Assembly: GCA_030696525.1 (NCBI GenBank)
Contig: JAUYSB010000116.1
Span: 1-45,506, forward strand
Length of the DNA: 45,506 nucleotides
Direction: 5' to 3'
DNA from: Hydrogenophaga sp.
GTDB taxonomy: Bacteria; Pseudomonadota; Gammaproteobacteria; Burkholderiales; Burkholderiaceae_C
Part shown: positions 34,163-42,700 of the stretch, piece after piece
Position numbering within the stretch: the first letter of the stretch is position 1
How the letters are laid out: the number at the start of each line of letters is the position of its first letter
Program-made: the position numbers and the translations under genes
The notes under the pieces: model-generated
The model's database searches: none
What the model saw: the letters and a program-made list of their open reading frames with translations, nothing else
Told to the model about the DNA's origin: nothing

Positions 34163-35005
34163 TCAGGCCTTGGCCCGGCCCGGCCTCTGGGCCTGTTCGC
34201 AGCGCACCTGCAGCACCTCCACCTGGCCCGGCGCATCCAGCAGGCGCGCCGCGCTCAGGCAGCCGCCCCACACGCATCCGGTGTCCAGCCCCAGCGCATC
34301 GGGGCGCTGCAACAGCCCGAGCGTGGACCAATGGCCAAACGCCACCGGCGTGCCCGCGCTGCGCCGACCCGGCACCTCGAACCAGGGCAAAAAACCCGGC
34401 GGGGCCGCATCGGCGCTGTCCTTGGTGTCGAAATCCATCACGCCTTCAACGCTGCAAAAGCGCAGGCGCGTGAACGCATTGACCACCACCCGCAGGCGTT
34501 CGGCACCGCGCAGATCGTCGCGCCAGTGGTCGGGTCGGTTGCCGTACATCTGATGCAAAAAATCCGCCCAATGCGGGCCGCTCAGCACCGCCTGCACTTC
34601 ACCGGCCAGGGCCAGCGTCTGCTGCACCGTCCACTGGGGCAGCACACCCGCATGGACCATCAGCCAGCCGTGGGCCGCCAAGGCCAGCGGTTGTGCTCGC
34701 AGCCAGTCGATCAGCTGGCTGCGGTCGGGCGCGTCCAGCACGGCCTGCAAGGTGTCGCTCTTGTGCGGCTTGCGCACCGCTTGTGTGAGCGCCAGCAGGT
34801 GCAGGTCGTGGTTGCCGAGCACACATCTTGCTGCACCGTCGAGCGCCATCACGCGCCGCAACACCGCCAGCGACTGCGGCCCGCGGTTGACCAGATCGCC
34901 CAGCAGGTACAGCGTGTCGCGGCTGGGTGAAAACCCGATGTGGGCCAACAGCCGCCCCAGGGCGTCGTCGCAGCCTTGCACATCCCCAATCATGTAAAGT
35001 GCCAT
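34163..35005 (-). CDS. apaH: Bis(5'-nucleosyl)-tetraphosphatase, symmetrical
   Basis: A 280-residue metallophosphoesterase that splits Ap4A into two ADP. Motifs are GDVQGCDDALGRLL (the common ApaH variant of GDxHG), GDLVNRGPQSLAVLRRV, LGNHDLHLLAL, and later HWADFLHQMYGNRPDHW. Length matches the family. ATG 35005 is chosen; a TTG two codons upstream is possible. Its start lies only 9 bases from the start of the divergent CNNM/CorC gene, so promoters must overlap coding sequence or be very compact. Confidence 0.93.
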   Translation of the reverse strand: MALYMIGDVQGCDDALGRLLAHIGFSPSRDTLYLLGDLVNRGPQSLAVLRRVMALDGAARCVLGNHDLHLLALTQAVRKPHKSDTLQAVLDAPDRSQLIDWLRAQPLALAAHGWLMVHAGVLPQWTVQQTLALAGEVQAVLSGPHWADFLHQMYGNRPDHWRDDLRGAERLRVVVNAFTRLRFCSVEGVMDFDTKDSADAAPPGFLPWFEVPGRRSAGTPVAFGHWSTLGLLQRPDALGLDTGCVWGGCLSAARLLDAPGQVEVLQVRCEQAQRPGRAKA

Positions 35006-35014
35006 GCACAAATT

Positions 35015-36340
35015 ATGGACATCCTGCTGATCGTTTTTCTCACGGTGCTCAACGGCGCCTTTGCCATGTCGGAATTGGCGCTGGCGTCCAGCCGCAAGGC
35101 GCGCCTGTTGGCGATGGCCGAAAGTGGCGACAAGGGCGCGCAGACCGCGCTCAAGCTGCTCGAGAACCCGACCCAGTTCCTGTCCTCGGTGCAGGTGGGC
35201 ATCACCTCCATCGGCATGCTCAACGGCATCGTCGGTGAGGCGGCCTTCAGCGGCGGCCTGGCGACCAGCCTGGCGGGCTTGGGCATGCCCGAGGCGGCGG
35301 CCGAGGTCACGGCCACCACCGTGGTGGTGGTGGTCATCACCTTCATCACCATCGTGTTCGGCGAGCTGGTGCCCAAGCGCATTGGCCAGCTTTACCCCGA
35401 AACCGTGTCGCGTTGGGTCTCACGCCCCATGGCCTGGGTGGCGCGCATTGCGCGGCCGTTTGTGAGCCTGCTGTCGGCCACCACCTCGGCTGTGCTGGCG
35501 CTGCTGCGCGTGAACGTGAACGCGCAGCAGACCGTGACCGAGGACGAGATCAACGCCAGCCTGGAGGAGGGCGTGGGCGCCGGCATCATCGAGGCGCACG
35601 AACACCAGATGGTGCGCAACGTGTTCCTGCTCGACGACCGGCAACTGGGCTCCATCATGATCCCGCGTGCCGACATCGAATGGCTGGACGCCAGCGAAAG
35701 CCTGGACGCCGCCGTGCGCCGCGCCTGGGCCACCGGCCACTCGTGGTACCCGGTGTGCCGCGGCGGGCTGGACGATGTGGTGGGTGTCATCCACCTGCCG
35801 CGTTTGCTGGCACTGCGCGAGCAGGGCGTGACCGACAGCCTGCAGACCCTGGCCGAACCGGCGGTGTTTGTGCCCGAAACGCTCAGTGGCATGGAGTTGC
35901 TGGAGCAGTTTCGCGCCCGCGCCACCCGCATGGTGTTTGTGGTGGACGAATACGGCGTGGTGCAAGGCCTGCTGACGCCGCTGGACATGCTCGAGGCCAT
36001 CACCGGCGAGCTCTCGCCGCAGACGCCGGTGGACGCCTGGGCCACCGAACAGAGCGATGGCTCGTGGCTGCTCGACGGCGCCATGCCGGTGCCCGAATTG
36101 CGCGCCCGGCTGGACATCAAGGACGAGCTGCCCGACGAGGACAAAGGCCGCTACAACACCGTGGCCGGCCTCATGCAGACGGTGGCCGGCGACCTGCTGG
36201 CCGTGGGCGATGCGGTGGCATGTGTGGGCTGGCACTTCGAGGTGCTGGCGCTGGACGGGCGGCGCATCGACAAGGTGCGCATCACGCCCGCGCCCGAGGA
36301 TGAGAATGGCTCAGACGCCGGCCCGGCGTCCACCCACTGA
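35015..36340 (+). CDS. CNNM/CorC-type hemolysin family protein
   Basis: A 441-residue membrane protein. An N-terminal DUF21/CNNM transmembrane domain (about 1-180, with IVFLTVLNGAFAMSELALAS and VVVVVITFITIVFGELVPKR) is followed by two CBS motifs (about 220-340, with IMIPRADIEWLDA and VVDEYGVVQGLLTPLDMLEA) and a CorC_HlyC domain (about 350-430, GRYNTVAGLMQTVAGDLL). Related proteins are linked to magnesium or cobalt efflux; the hemolysin label is historical. It is divergent from apaH with a 9-base gap. Confidence 0.9.
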   Translation: MDILLIVFLTVLNGAFAMSELALASSRKARLLAMAESGDKGAQTALKLLENPTQFLSSVQVGITSIGMLNGIVGEAAFSGGLATSLAGLGMPEAAAEVTATTVVVVVITFITIVFGELVPKRIGQLYPETVSRWVSRPMAWVARIARPFVSLLSATTSAVLALLRVNVNAQQTVTEDEINASLEEGVGAGIIEAHEHQMVRNVFLLDDRQLGSIMIPRADIEWLDASESLDAAVRRAWATGHSWYPVCRGGLDDVVGVIHLPRLLALREQGVTDSLQTLAEPAVFVPETLSGMELLEQFRARATRMVFVVDEYGVVQGLLTPLDMLEAITGELSPQTPVDAWATEQSDGSWLLDGAMPVPELRARLDIKDELPDEDKGRYNTVAGLMQTVAGDLLAVGDAVACVGWHFEVLALDGRRIDKVRITPAPEDENGSDAGPASTH

Positions 36341-36355
36341 TGTTCCACTGACGGT

Positions 36356-36955
36356 TCACTGACCGCTCAGGTACTCGGCCACGGCGGCCATCTCCAGTTC
36401 GGTCATCTGTTGTGCCACCGCGTGCATCACCGCGTTGTCGTTGGTGCGCTCGCGTTTGTTGAACTGTTTGAGCTGCGTGTGCAGGTAGCCCGAGAACTGG
36501 TGCGCCAGCCGGGGCAGGTTGGCCGCACCTTCACCCTTGGCGCCGTGACAGGCCACACAGGCCGGCACGCCACTGAACTTGTTGCCGTTGGCGTAGATGT
36601 ACTCACCCATTTTGGCCAGGCCCGGGTCCTTGGGCGGCTCTTTGGGGGGGGTGAACTTGGCGTAATACTGGCCCAGCGCCAGCATCTCGTCGGGCGTGAG
36701 TTTGGCCACCATGTCGGCCATGGCCGAACTCTTGCGTTGGCCCGATTTGAAAGCGGCGAGCTGTTTGGCCACGTACTCGGCGTGTTGGCCCGCCAGGCGC
36801 GGAAACACCTCGCTGGTGGATTCGCCTTGTGCGCCATGGCACAGGAAACACGAGCCGCCAGCGATCTTCTTGGCACGCGCTTCGTCTGCCTGCGCCCAGG
36901 CGCTGCCGGTGGCCAGCAGGCCCAGTGCCAGCAGGCTGCTCCATGCTTTGTTCAT
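36356..36955 (-). CDS. Diheme cytochrome c4
   Basis: A 199-residue periplasmic cytochrome with a signal peptide (MNKAWSSLLALGLLATGSAW, cleavage near AWA-QA) and two class I heme domains: C36-FL-C39-H40 and C133-VA-C136-H137. The duplicated layout is typical of cytochrome c4, a soluble or loosely bound electron carrier to terminal oxidases. It is encoded just downstream of the fccAB operon but separated by a terminator, so it has its own promoter, yet it could accept electrons from sulfide oxidation. Confidence 0.93.
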   Translation of the reverse strand: MNKAWSSLLALGLLATGSAWAQADEARAKKIAGGSCFLCHGAQGESTSEVFPRLAGQHAEYVAKQLAAFKSGQRKSSAMADMVAKLTPDEMLALGQYYAKFTPPKEPPKDPGLAKMGEYIYANGNKFSGVPACVACHGAKGEGAANLPRLAHQFSGYLHTQLKQFNKRERTNDNAVMHAVAQQMTELEMAAVAEYLSGQ

Positions 36956-36983
36956 CGCATAACCTCAGACTGATATTTGAGCG

Positions 36984-37013
36984 AAAAAAACGCCCCGGTG
37001 GCTCACCGGGGCG
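36984..37013 (-). terminator. Rho-independent terminator after fccB
   Basis: CGCCCCGGTG-GCT-CACCGGGGCG forms a 10-bp GC stem just past the fccB stop; on the minus strand it runs into seven Ts (36984-36990). It separates fccAB from the cytochrome c4 gene. Confidence 0.88.
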
Positions 37014-37021
37014 GGTGGGGG

Positions 37022-38305
37022 TCAGGCCAGCGTATCGGCCCAGATGTTGCGCGCCCAGGCCAGCGCGTAGCGGCCCTCGAGCTCGCTGGCCGCCACCGAC
37101 ACACCACCCGAGCCCGGCACGGCCAGCATGGTCTTTTTCTCGGCGTCGTAGCGGTGCACGCTGGCCACGTGGACCACGTCTTCATCGGTCACGAAGCTGT
37201 AGCAGGTGTTGGCGTAGATGGGCAGTTGCGGCGGCTCCTTGCCGGCCAGCAGCGACACCACGGCCGCCGCACAGGTCTTGCCATGCTGGTTGGCCATGTG
37301 GCCTGACTTGGGCATGGCCGGCGCGATCTGGATGGCGTCGCCCAGCACGTGCACGTTTTTGGCGGCCTTGGATTCGAAGGTCAGGAAGTCCACGTCGCAC
37401 CAGCGCTTGTTGGCGGTGGCCAGGCCGGTCTTGACGGCGATGTCGCCCGCGCGCATGTCGGGGATGACGTTGAGCACGCCGGCCTTGAAGTCGTCGTTGA
37501 ACTCAAACTTCAGGGTGTTGGTGGCCGCGTCCACGTCGCTCACCTTGTGTTTGGGGCGGTACTCGATCATGCCCTTGTAGTGCTCGTCCCAGGCCTTCAT
37601 GAACAGGCCCTTTTTCGATTGGATGTCGTCGTTGGCGTCGAAGATCACGACCTTGCTCTTGGGCTTGGCCTTCTTGAAGTAGTTGGCCACCATGCAGGCC
37701 CGTTCATAGGGGCCGGGCGGGCAGCGGTAGGGCGCCAGCGGAATGGACATGGCGTACACGCCACCATCGGGCATGGCTTCAAGCTGCTTGCGCAAGGCCA
37801 CCGTTTGCGCGCCGGCTTTCCAGGCGTGCAACACCTTGTCTTTGGCGGCCGCGCTGGCCATGCCGGGCAGGCTCTCCCACATGAAGTCCACGCCGGGCGA
37901 GACGATCACGCGGTCGTAGGGCAGCTCGCCGCCGCTGGCGAGTTTGACCACCCGCTTCTCGACGTCGATGCTGGCCACCATGTCGCGCACCAGCTTGATG
38001 CCATGGCGTTTTTCCAGGTTGTCGTAAGGCGTGGTGACGTCGGCGATGGTCTTGCTGCCGTTGATGACGAGGTTGGAAATGGGGCAGGAGATGAAGGTGG
38101 CGTTGGGCTCGACCAGGGTCACGTTGACCGTGTTGTCCGAGAACAGGCGCAGGTACTTGGCGGCGGTGGCGCCGGCGTAGCCGCCGCCGATGACCACCAC
38201 CTTGGGGCCGCTGCCCCCGGCGGTGGCGCAGCCCCCCAGCACGCCCAGGCCCGCGACGGCAGAACCCACACCCAGCGTTTGAATGAATTGACGGCGTTGT
38301 TGCAT
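37022..38305 (-). CDS. fccB: Flavocytochrome c sulfide dehydrogenase, flavoprotein subunit
   Basis: A 427-residue FAD protein. The N-terminus has a twin-arginine signal (MQQRRQFIQTLGVGSAVAGL) and also a lipobox-like LGGC at Cys26. The FAD motif VVVIGGGYAGATAAKYLR is at 36-53. Cysteines C74 (FISCPIS) and C195 (PYRCPPGPYE) correspond to the redox-active disulfide pair of FCSD and sulfide:quinone reductases. The C-terminal GVSVAASELEGRYALAWARN is typical of the FCSD flavin-binding domain. It oxidises sulfide in the periplasm and passes electrons to the FccA cytochrome encoded 10 bases upstream. Confidence 0.92.
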   Translation of the reverse strand: MQQRRQFIQTLGVGSAVAGLGVLGGCATAGGSGPKVVVIGGGYAGATAAKYLRLFSDNTVNVTLVEPNATFISCPISNLVINGSKTIADVTTPYDNLEKRHGIKLVRDMVASIDVEKRVVKLASGGELPYDRVIVSPGVDFMWESLPGMASAAAKDKVLHAWKAGAQTVALRKQLEAMPDGGVYAMSIPLAPYRCPPGPYERACMVANYFKKAKPKSKVVIFDANDDIQSKKGLFMKAWDEHYKGMIEYRPKHKVSDVDAATNTLKFEFNDDFKAGVLNVIPDMRAGDIAVKTGLATANKRWCDVDFLTFESKAAKNVHVLGDAIQIAPAMPKSGHMANQHGKTCAAAVVSLLAGKEPPQLPIYANTCYSFVTDEDVVHVASVHRYDAEKKTMLAVPGSGGVSVAASELEGRYALAWARNIWADTLA

Positions 38306-38315
38306 GGTGGGCTCC

Positions 38316-38618
38316 TTATTTTTTCTGCGCGGCAAAGTAGGCCGAGATCTGGGCGAGCTGCTCGTCGCTGTAGCCCTTGGAGATCTGGTGCATCAGCGTA
38401 GCGGGCTTGCGGCCGCTCTTGAAGTCCATCAGCTTCTGGACCATCTCGTCCTTGTCCTTGCCAGCCAGCGATTCCATGCCGGGCTGGGCGCGGCCGTCGG
38501 TGCCGTGGCAGTTGGCGCAGGCGGCGGCCCACACACGCACCTGGTTGACCTGGGCCTGCACGGGCAGGGCAAACGCGCTGGCAGCTGCCAGCACAAGGGG
38601 AAGGGACCAAAAGCGCAT
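38316..38618 (-). CDS. fccA: Cytochrome subunit of sulfide dehydrogenase
   Basis: A 100-residue monoheme cytochrome c with a signal peptide (MRFWSLPLVLAAASAFALPV, cleavage near QAQ) and heme site C34-AN-C37-H38. It is the electron-accepting partner of FccB, encoded next to it on the same strand; the short monoheme form differs from the diheme subunit of purple sulfur bacteria but is common in betaproteobacteria. GGAG-like AGGAGA precedes the ATG. The upstream region is AT-rich (TTATATTCAATTC on the minus strand) and probably holds the promoter. Confidence 0.88.
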   Translation of the reverse strand: MRFWSLPLVLAAASAFALPVQAQVNQVRVWAAACANCHGTDGRAQPGMESLAGKDKDEMVQKLMDFKSGRKPATLMHQISKGYSDEQLAQISAYFAAQKK

Positions 38619-38820
38619 CAGCGTCTCCTCTGTTGCGAGCAACCGGCAGAGTTGCTCAAAAAACCGGGTGAACGAATTGAATATAAGCAATGACTATTGT
38701 GTGCCTGCCCACTGGCTTGTGAAACAGGGGACAAACCCGCAGGTCGGGTGTCAGCTTAGTGCAATGTCAATGTGAAAGACGGGCCATTTTTCAATGGCCC
38801 CATGACCCGAACCGGCTGCT
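38619..38820. promoter_or_regulatory. Intergenic region between fccA and ftsY
   Basis: A 202-base gap. The half next to fccA has an AT-rich island (about 38670-38700) that on the minus strand reads TTGCTTATATTCAATTCG, a plausible extended -10 region for fccA. The half next to ftsY has the hairpin GGGCCATT ... AATGGCCC (38781-38800), which could terminate ftsY though its U-run is poor. No gene was seen. Confidence 0.4.
38781..38800 (-). terminator. Weak terminator candidate after ftsY
   Basis: An 8-bp stem GGGCCATT/AATGGCCC with a short loop lies 21 bases past the ftsY stop. On the minus strand it is followed by GTCTTTC, a poor U-run, so termination is possible but not certain. Confidence 0.4.
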
Positions 38821-39996
38821 TCAGCTCAGCAAGGCCTGAGCAAATTCGCGGGCGTTGAAGGTTTCGAGGTCTTCGAGTTTTTCACCGACGCCGATGAAGT
38901 ACACCGGCACCGGTTTCTCCATGGCGATGGCGGCCAGCACGCCGCCCTTGGCCGTGCCGTCGAGTTTGGTGACCACCAGGCCGGTGAGCTGCAGCGCGTC
39001 GTCAAACGCCCGCACCTGGTTGAGCGCGTTCTGGCCGGTGTTGCCATCGATCACCAGCAGCACCTCGTGCGGCGCGGTGGCGTCGGCCTTCTGCACCACG
39101 CGGCGGATCTTTTTCAGCTCCTCCATCAGGTGCAGTTGCGTGGGCAGGCGCCCGGCGGTGTCCACCAGCACCACGTCCTTGCCGCGCGCGCGGCCTGCGC
39201 TCACGGCGTCAAAGGCCACGGCCGCCGGGTCGCCGCCTTCCTGGCTCACGATGTCCACCAGGTTGCGGTCGGCCCACACGCCCAGCTGCTCGCGCGCCGC
39301 GGCGCGAAAGGTGTCGGCCGCGGCCAGCAGGACCGAGGCGCCCTCGGTGGCCAGGTGTTTGGTGAGCTTGCCGATGGAGGTGGTTTTGCCGGCACCGTTG
39401 ACGCCGGCCACCATGATCACGGTGGGCGCGTGTTCGCCGATCACCAGCGGCTTTTCCAGCGGACGCAACAGGTCGGCCAGGGCCTCGGCCAGCAGGCCCT
39501 TGACGGCGCTGGGCTCGGTTGCCTTGGCCTCTTTCACGCGGCGCTTGAGGTCATCCAGCAGGAACTGCGTGGCCTTCACACCGGTATCGGCCATCAGCAG
39601 CGCGTCTTCCAGTTCCTCGTACAGCGCGTCGTCGATGCGGGTGCCGGTGAACACCGTGGCGATGCTGGAGCCGGTTTTGCGCAAGCCGGCCTTGAGGCGG
39701 TCCAGCCAGCCGGCGCGGGCGGCGGGTGCGGCCACCGGCACGAGCGCTGGCGCTGGCGCAGGTGGCTCGGCTGGCAACACGGCGGCCGGGGGCGCTGATG
39801 CCTTGTCGGCAAACGGGTTGCGCAGCCAGGACAGGCCGCCGCCCGTGGCGGGCGCAGGCGCGGGGGCGGGGGCGGGCGTCGGCTCCGGTGCGGTGACAGG
39901 CGCGACCTCGGTGGGCACATCAGGCGCAGGCAGGGGCGCTGCCGGGCTGTCGGCCACGGGCGGCGGAGGGGCTTTTTTCTTGAAAAAACTGAACAT
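38821..39996 (-). CDS. ftsY: Signal recognition particle receptor FtsY
   Basis: A 391-residue SRP GTPase that docks translating ribosomes at the inner membrane. An N-terminal membrane-binding lysine patch (FSFFKKKAPPPP) and a Pro/Ala-rich A domain (about 10-95) precede the helical N domain (about 96-190) and the G domain, with G1 GVNGAGKTT (198-206), the DTAGRLPTQLHLMEEL region and TKLDGTAKGG. It is divergent from the first M16 gene with 29 bases between starts. Confidence 0.97.
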   Translation of the reverse strand: MFSFFKKKAPPPPVADSPAAPLPAPDVPTEVAPVTAPEPTPAPAPAPAPATGGGLSWLRNPFADKASAPPAAVLPAEPPAPAPALVPVAAPAARAGWLDRLKAGLRKTGSSIATVFTGTRIDDALYEELEDALLMADTGVKATQFLLDDLKRRVKEAKATEPSAVKGLLAEALADLLRPLEKPLVIGEHAPTVIMVAGVNGAGKTTSIGKLTKHLATEGASVLLAAADTFRAAAREQLGVWADRNLVDIVSQEGGDPAAVAFDAVSAGRARGKDVVLVDTAGRLPTQLHLMEELKKIRRVVQKADATAPHEVLLVIDGNTGQNALNQVRAFDDALQLTGLVVTKLDGTAKGGVLAAIAMEKPVPVYFIGVGEKLEDLETFNAREFAQALLS

Positions 39997-40006
39997 CGGA
40001 CCGTTT

Positions 40007-40027
40007 ATAGAATCTGTTGCATTCTAT
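40007..40027. promoter_or_regulatory. Inverted repeat ATAGAAT-N7-ATTCTAT between ftsY and M16 gene
   Basis: A perfect inverted repeat with 7-bp arms fills the 29-base divergent gap and runs two bases into the M16 ATG. TATAGAAT on the plus strand and TTCTATAAA on the minus strand could act as -10 boxes in both directions. Confidence 0.4.
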
Positions 40028-41375
40028 GAAACGATTTGTCCCTCGCCTGGCCCTGCTCCTGACGGCCCTGCTGCTCAGCCCCGCCCTGATGGCCCAGACC
40101 CAACGCTTCACGCTGGGCAACGGTATGACGGTCATCGTCAAACCCGATCGGCGCGCACCCACCGCTGTCCACATGTTGTGGGTGCGGGTGGGTTCCATGG
40201 ACGAGGTCGATGGCGCTTCCGGCGTGGCCCACGTGCTCGAACACATGATGTTCAAGGGCACGCCCACGATGGCGCCGGGCGAGTATTCGCGCCGCGTGGC
40301 CGCCCTGGGCGGCACCCACAACGCCTTCACCAGCCGCGACGCCACCGCTTACCACCAGCAGGTGCCGGCCGACCAGGTGCTGGCCGTGATGGCGCTGGAG
40401 GCCGACCGCTTCGCCAACAACCAGTGGAGCGACGACGAGTTCCGGCGCGAGATCGAGGTCATCAAGGAGGAACGCCGCCAGCGCGTGGAGGAATCGCCCC
40501 GGGCGCGCATGTACGAGGCCTACAACGCGCAGGTGTTTCTGGCCAGCCCCTACCGGCGCCCCATCATCGGCTGGATGAGCGACATCGAATCGCTCACGCC
40601 CGCTGACGCGCGCGCCTTCCACCGCCAGTGGTATGTGCCGGCCAACGCGGCTGTGGTGGTGGCCGGTGACGTGGACCCGCAGCAGGTGCTGGCCTGGGCC
40701 GAACAGACCTACGGCCGCATCCCTGCGCGCGCGGTGCCCGAGCGCAAACCGCGCACGGAGCCCGCGCAGCATGGCCCGCGCCGGCTGGAGTACCGAGCAC
40801 GGGCCGAGCAGGCCGTGCTCACGCTGGGCTGGAAAACACCGCAGCTTCGCGACTTGGCCGCCACCGACGCCGATACCCAGGACGCCCTGGCCCTGACCCT
40901 GCTGGCCAGCGTGCTCGATGGTTACAACGGTGCCCGCCTGGGCCGCGCCCTGGTGCAGGGCGACGGCGGTCGGCGCCTGGCCGACAGCGTGGATGCGTCC
41001 TACGGTTTGCTGGGGCGTGGCCCGCAGCTGTTCACGCTCACCGGCGTGCCGGCGCCGGGTGTGAGCCCGGACGAACTGGCCGAGGCCTTGAAGGCGCAGG
41101 TGCGGCGCGTGGCCAACAGCGGCGTGACCGAGGCCGAGCTGCAGCGGGTGAAAACCCAGTGGCGCGCGGGCGAGGTCTACAAGCTCGATTCGGTGGTCAA
41201 CCAGGCGCGCGAGCTGGGCAGTTACTGGCTCAACGGCTGGGACATCGATGCCGGCGAACACCTGTTGCAGCGCCTGATGGCGGTGACGCCGGCCCAGGTG
41301 CAGTCGGTGGCGCAGCGGCTGTTCGACGAGCGCCAGCTCAACGTGGGCGTGCTGGTGCCGGAGGCCAAGCCATGA
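40026..41375 (+). CDS. M16 zinc protease (catalytic member of pair)
   Basis: A 449-residue pitrilysin-family peptidase with a signal peptide (MKRFVPRLALLLTALLLSPA, cleavage near LMA), so periplasmic. The inverted zinc motif H69-VL-E72-H73 (VAHVLEHMMFKG) and the distal Glu about 76 residues later (EVIKEERR) are present. With the next gene, which lacks the zinc motif, it forms the usual catalytic/non-catalytic pair, like the two halves of pitrilysin. It starts with almost no leader after a promoter-like inverted repeat. The genes overlap by ATGA. Confidence 0.92.
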   Translation: MKRFVPRLALLLTALLLSPALMAQTQRFTLGNGMTVIVKPDRRAPTAVHMLWVRVGSMDEVDGASGVAHVLEHMMFKGTPTMAPGEYSRRVAALGGTHNAFTSRDATAYHQQVPADQVLAVMALEADRFANNQWSDDEFRREIEVIKEERRQRVEESPRARMYEAYNAQVFLASPYRRPIIGWMSDIESLTPADARAFHRQWYVPANAAVVVAGDVDPQQVLAWAEQTYGRIPARAVPERKPRTEPAQHGPRRLEYRARAEQAVLTLGWKTPQLRDLAATDADTQDALALTLLASVLDGYNGARLGRALVQGDGGRRLADSVDASYGLLGRGPQLFTLTGVPAPGVSPDELAEALKAQVRRVANSGVTEAELQRVKTQWRAGEVYKLDSVVNQARELGSYWLNGWDIDAGEHLLQRLMAVTPAQVQSVAQRLFDERQLNVGVLVPEAKP

Positions 41376-42700
41376 AAGTCATTCGGACCCTGCAAGCGGT
41401 GGCGCTGATGTTGGCGGTCGGGGCTGCCCACGCTGCCCTGCCCATCGAACAATGGACGCACAGCAGCGGCGCCCGCGTCTACCTGGTCAGCAGCCCGGCC
41501 ATTCCCATGCTCGACGTCTCGGTCGATGTGGACGCCGGCAGCCGGCGCGATCCGGCCGCGCAGGCCGGCCTGGCACGCGCCACCGCCGGCATGCTCGACA
41601 AGGGCGTGCTGGCCGCTGACGGCCAACCCGCGCTGGACGAAAACGCCCTGGCTGAAGCCTGGCTGGACATCGGCGCGCAGTTCGGCGCCATCGCCAGCAG
41701 CGACCGCATGGCCTTTGGGCTGCGCACGCTGACCGACCCACCCCTGCTGGAGCGCGCGGTGGCGCTGGCCGCGCGCCAGCTGGCACAGCCCGCCTTTCCT
41801 GATGCCGTGTGGGCGCGCGACCGTGAACGCAGCCTGGCCGCCCTGCGCGAAGCCGAGACCCGGCCCGGCACCCACGCCGGGCGCGCCTACGCTGCGGCCA
41901 TCTACCGCGGCCACCCCTACGGCGCCCAGACCACGGCGCAAACGCTGGCCGCCATCGGTGTGGCCGACATGGCCGGCTTCTACCGCCAGCACGTGACGGC
42001 CTGCAGCGCGCGCATCAGCATGGTGGGCGCCATCGACCGCGCAACGGCTGACCGCATTGCCAGCCGGCTGATGGCGGCCATCGCACCCCATGGCTGCCGC
42101 AGCCTGCCGCCGGTGCCCGAGGTGACGCCCTTGGCCGCGGCCCAGGACGAGCGCATTCCCTTTGCGGCCGCGCAGGCCCAGGTGCTGCTGGGCCAGCCCG
42201 GCGTGCGCCGCGACGACCCGGACTTTCTGACCCTGCTGGTGGGCAACCACATCCTGGGCGCCAGCGGTTTCACCTCGCGCCTGATGGACGAGGTGCGCGA
42301 AAAACGCGGCCTGACCTATGGCGTGTACAGCAGCTTTTCGCCGGGCCGCCACGCGGGCGCGTTCACCGTCAGCCTCACCACCCGGCCCGACCAGGCCGAA
42401 GCCGCGCTGGCGCTCACGCGCGAGGTGGTGGCCCGCTTCGTGGCCGATGGCCCGACCGAAGCCGAACTGCAGGCCGCCAAGGATGCCCTGATCAAAGGCT
42501 TTGCGCTGCGCTTGGACAGCAACCGCAAGCTGCTGGACAACGTGGCCAACATCGCCTGGAACGACTTGCCGCTGGACTACCTTGACCGCTGGACGGCCCA
42601 GGTCGCGGCCGTCACGCTGGCCGACATCCGCCGCGCCTTCCAGCGTGTGCTTGCGCCCGATCGCATGGTCAGCGTGGTCGTGGGGGGCAAGGCACCATGA
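41372..42700 (+). CDS. M16 family protein, non-catalytic partner
   Basis: A 442-residue M16 protein with a signal peptide (MKVIRTLQAVALMLAVGAAH then A). The position of the zinc motif reads ARATAGMLDKG, so it cannot bind zinc itself. The C-terminal half keeps the REKRGLTYGVYSSFSPGRHA motif, whose Arg and Tyr complete the active site of the partner subunit in this family. It overlaps the catalytic M16 gene at its start and rsmD at its end by 4 bases each. Confidence 0.92.
   Translation: MKVIRTLQAVALMLAVGAAHAALPIEQWTHSSGARVYLVSSPAIPMLDVSVDVDAGSRRDPAAQAGLARATAGMLDKGVLAADGQPALDENALAEAWLDIGAQFGAIASSDRMAFGLRTLTDPPLLERAVALAARQLAQPAFPDAVWARDRERSLAALREAETRPGTHAGRAYAAAIYRGHPYGAQTTAQTLAAIGVADMAGFYRQHVTACSARISMVGAIDRATADRIASRLMAAIAPHGCRSLPPVPEVTPLAAAQDERIPFAAAQAQVLLGQPGVRRDDPDFLTLLVGNHILGASGFTSRLMDEVREKRGLTYGVYSSFSPGRHAGAFTVSLTTRPDQAEAALALTREVVARFVADGPTEAELQAAKDALIKGFALRLDSNRKLLDNVANIAWNDLPLDYLDRWTAQVAAVTLADIRRAFQRVLAPDRMVSVVVGGKAP

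Noticed and set aside
34163-35005. ApaH motif GDVQGC instead of GDVHGC as possible loss of a metal ligand
   Set aside because: The Gln form is common in ApaH proteins of proteobacteria, so it is not a defect.
41372-42700. Second M16 protein without HxxEH as a broken protease
   Set aside because: Non-catalytic partners with an intact R/Y motif are the normal second member of such pairs.
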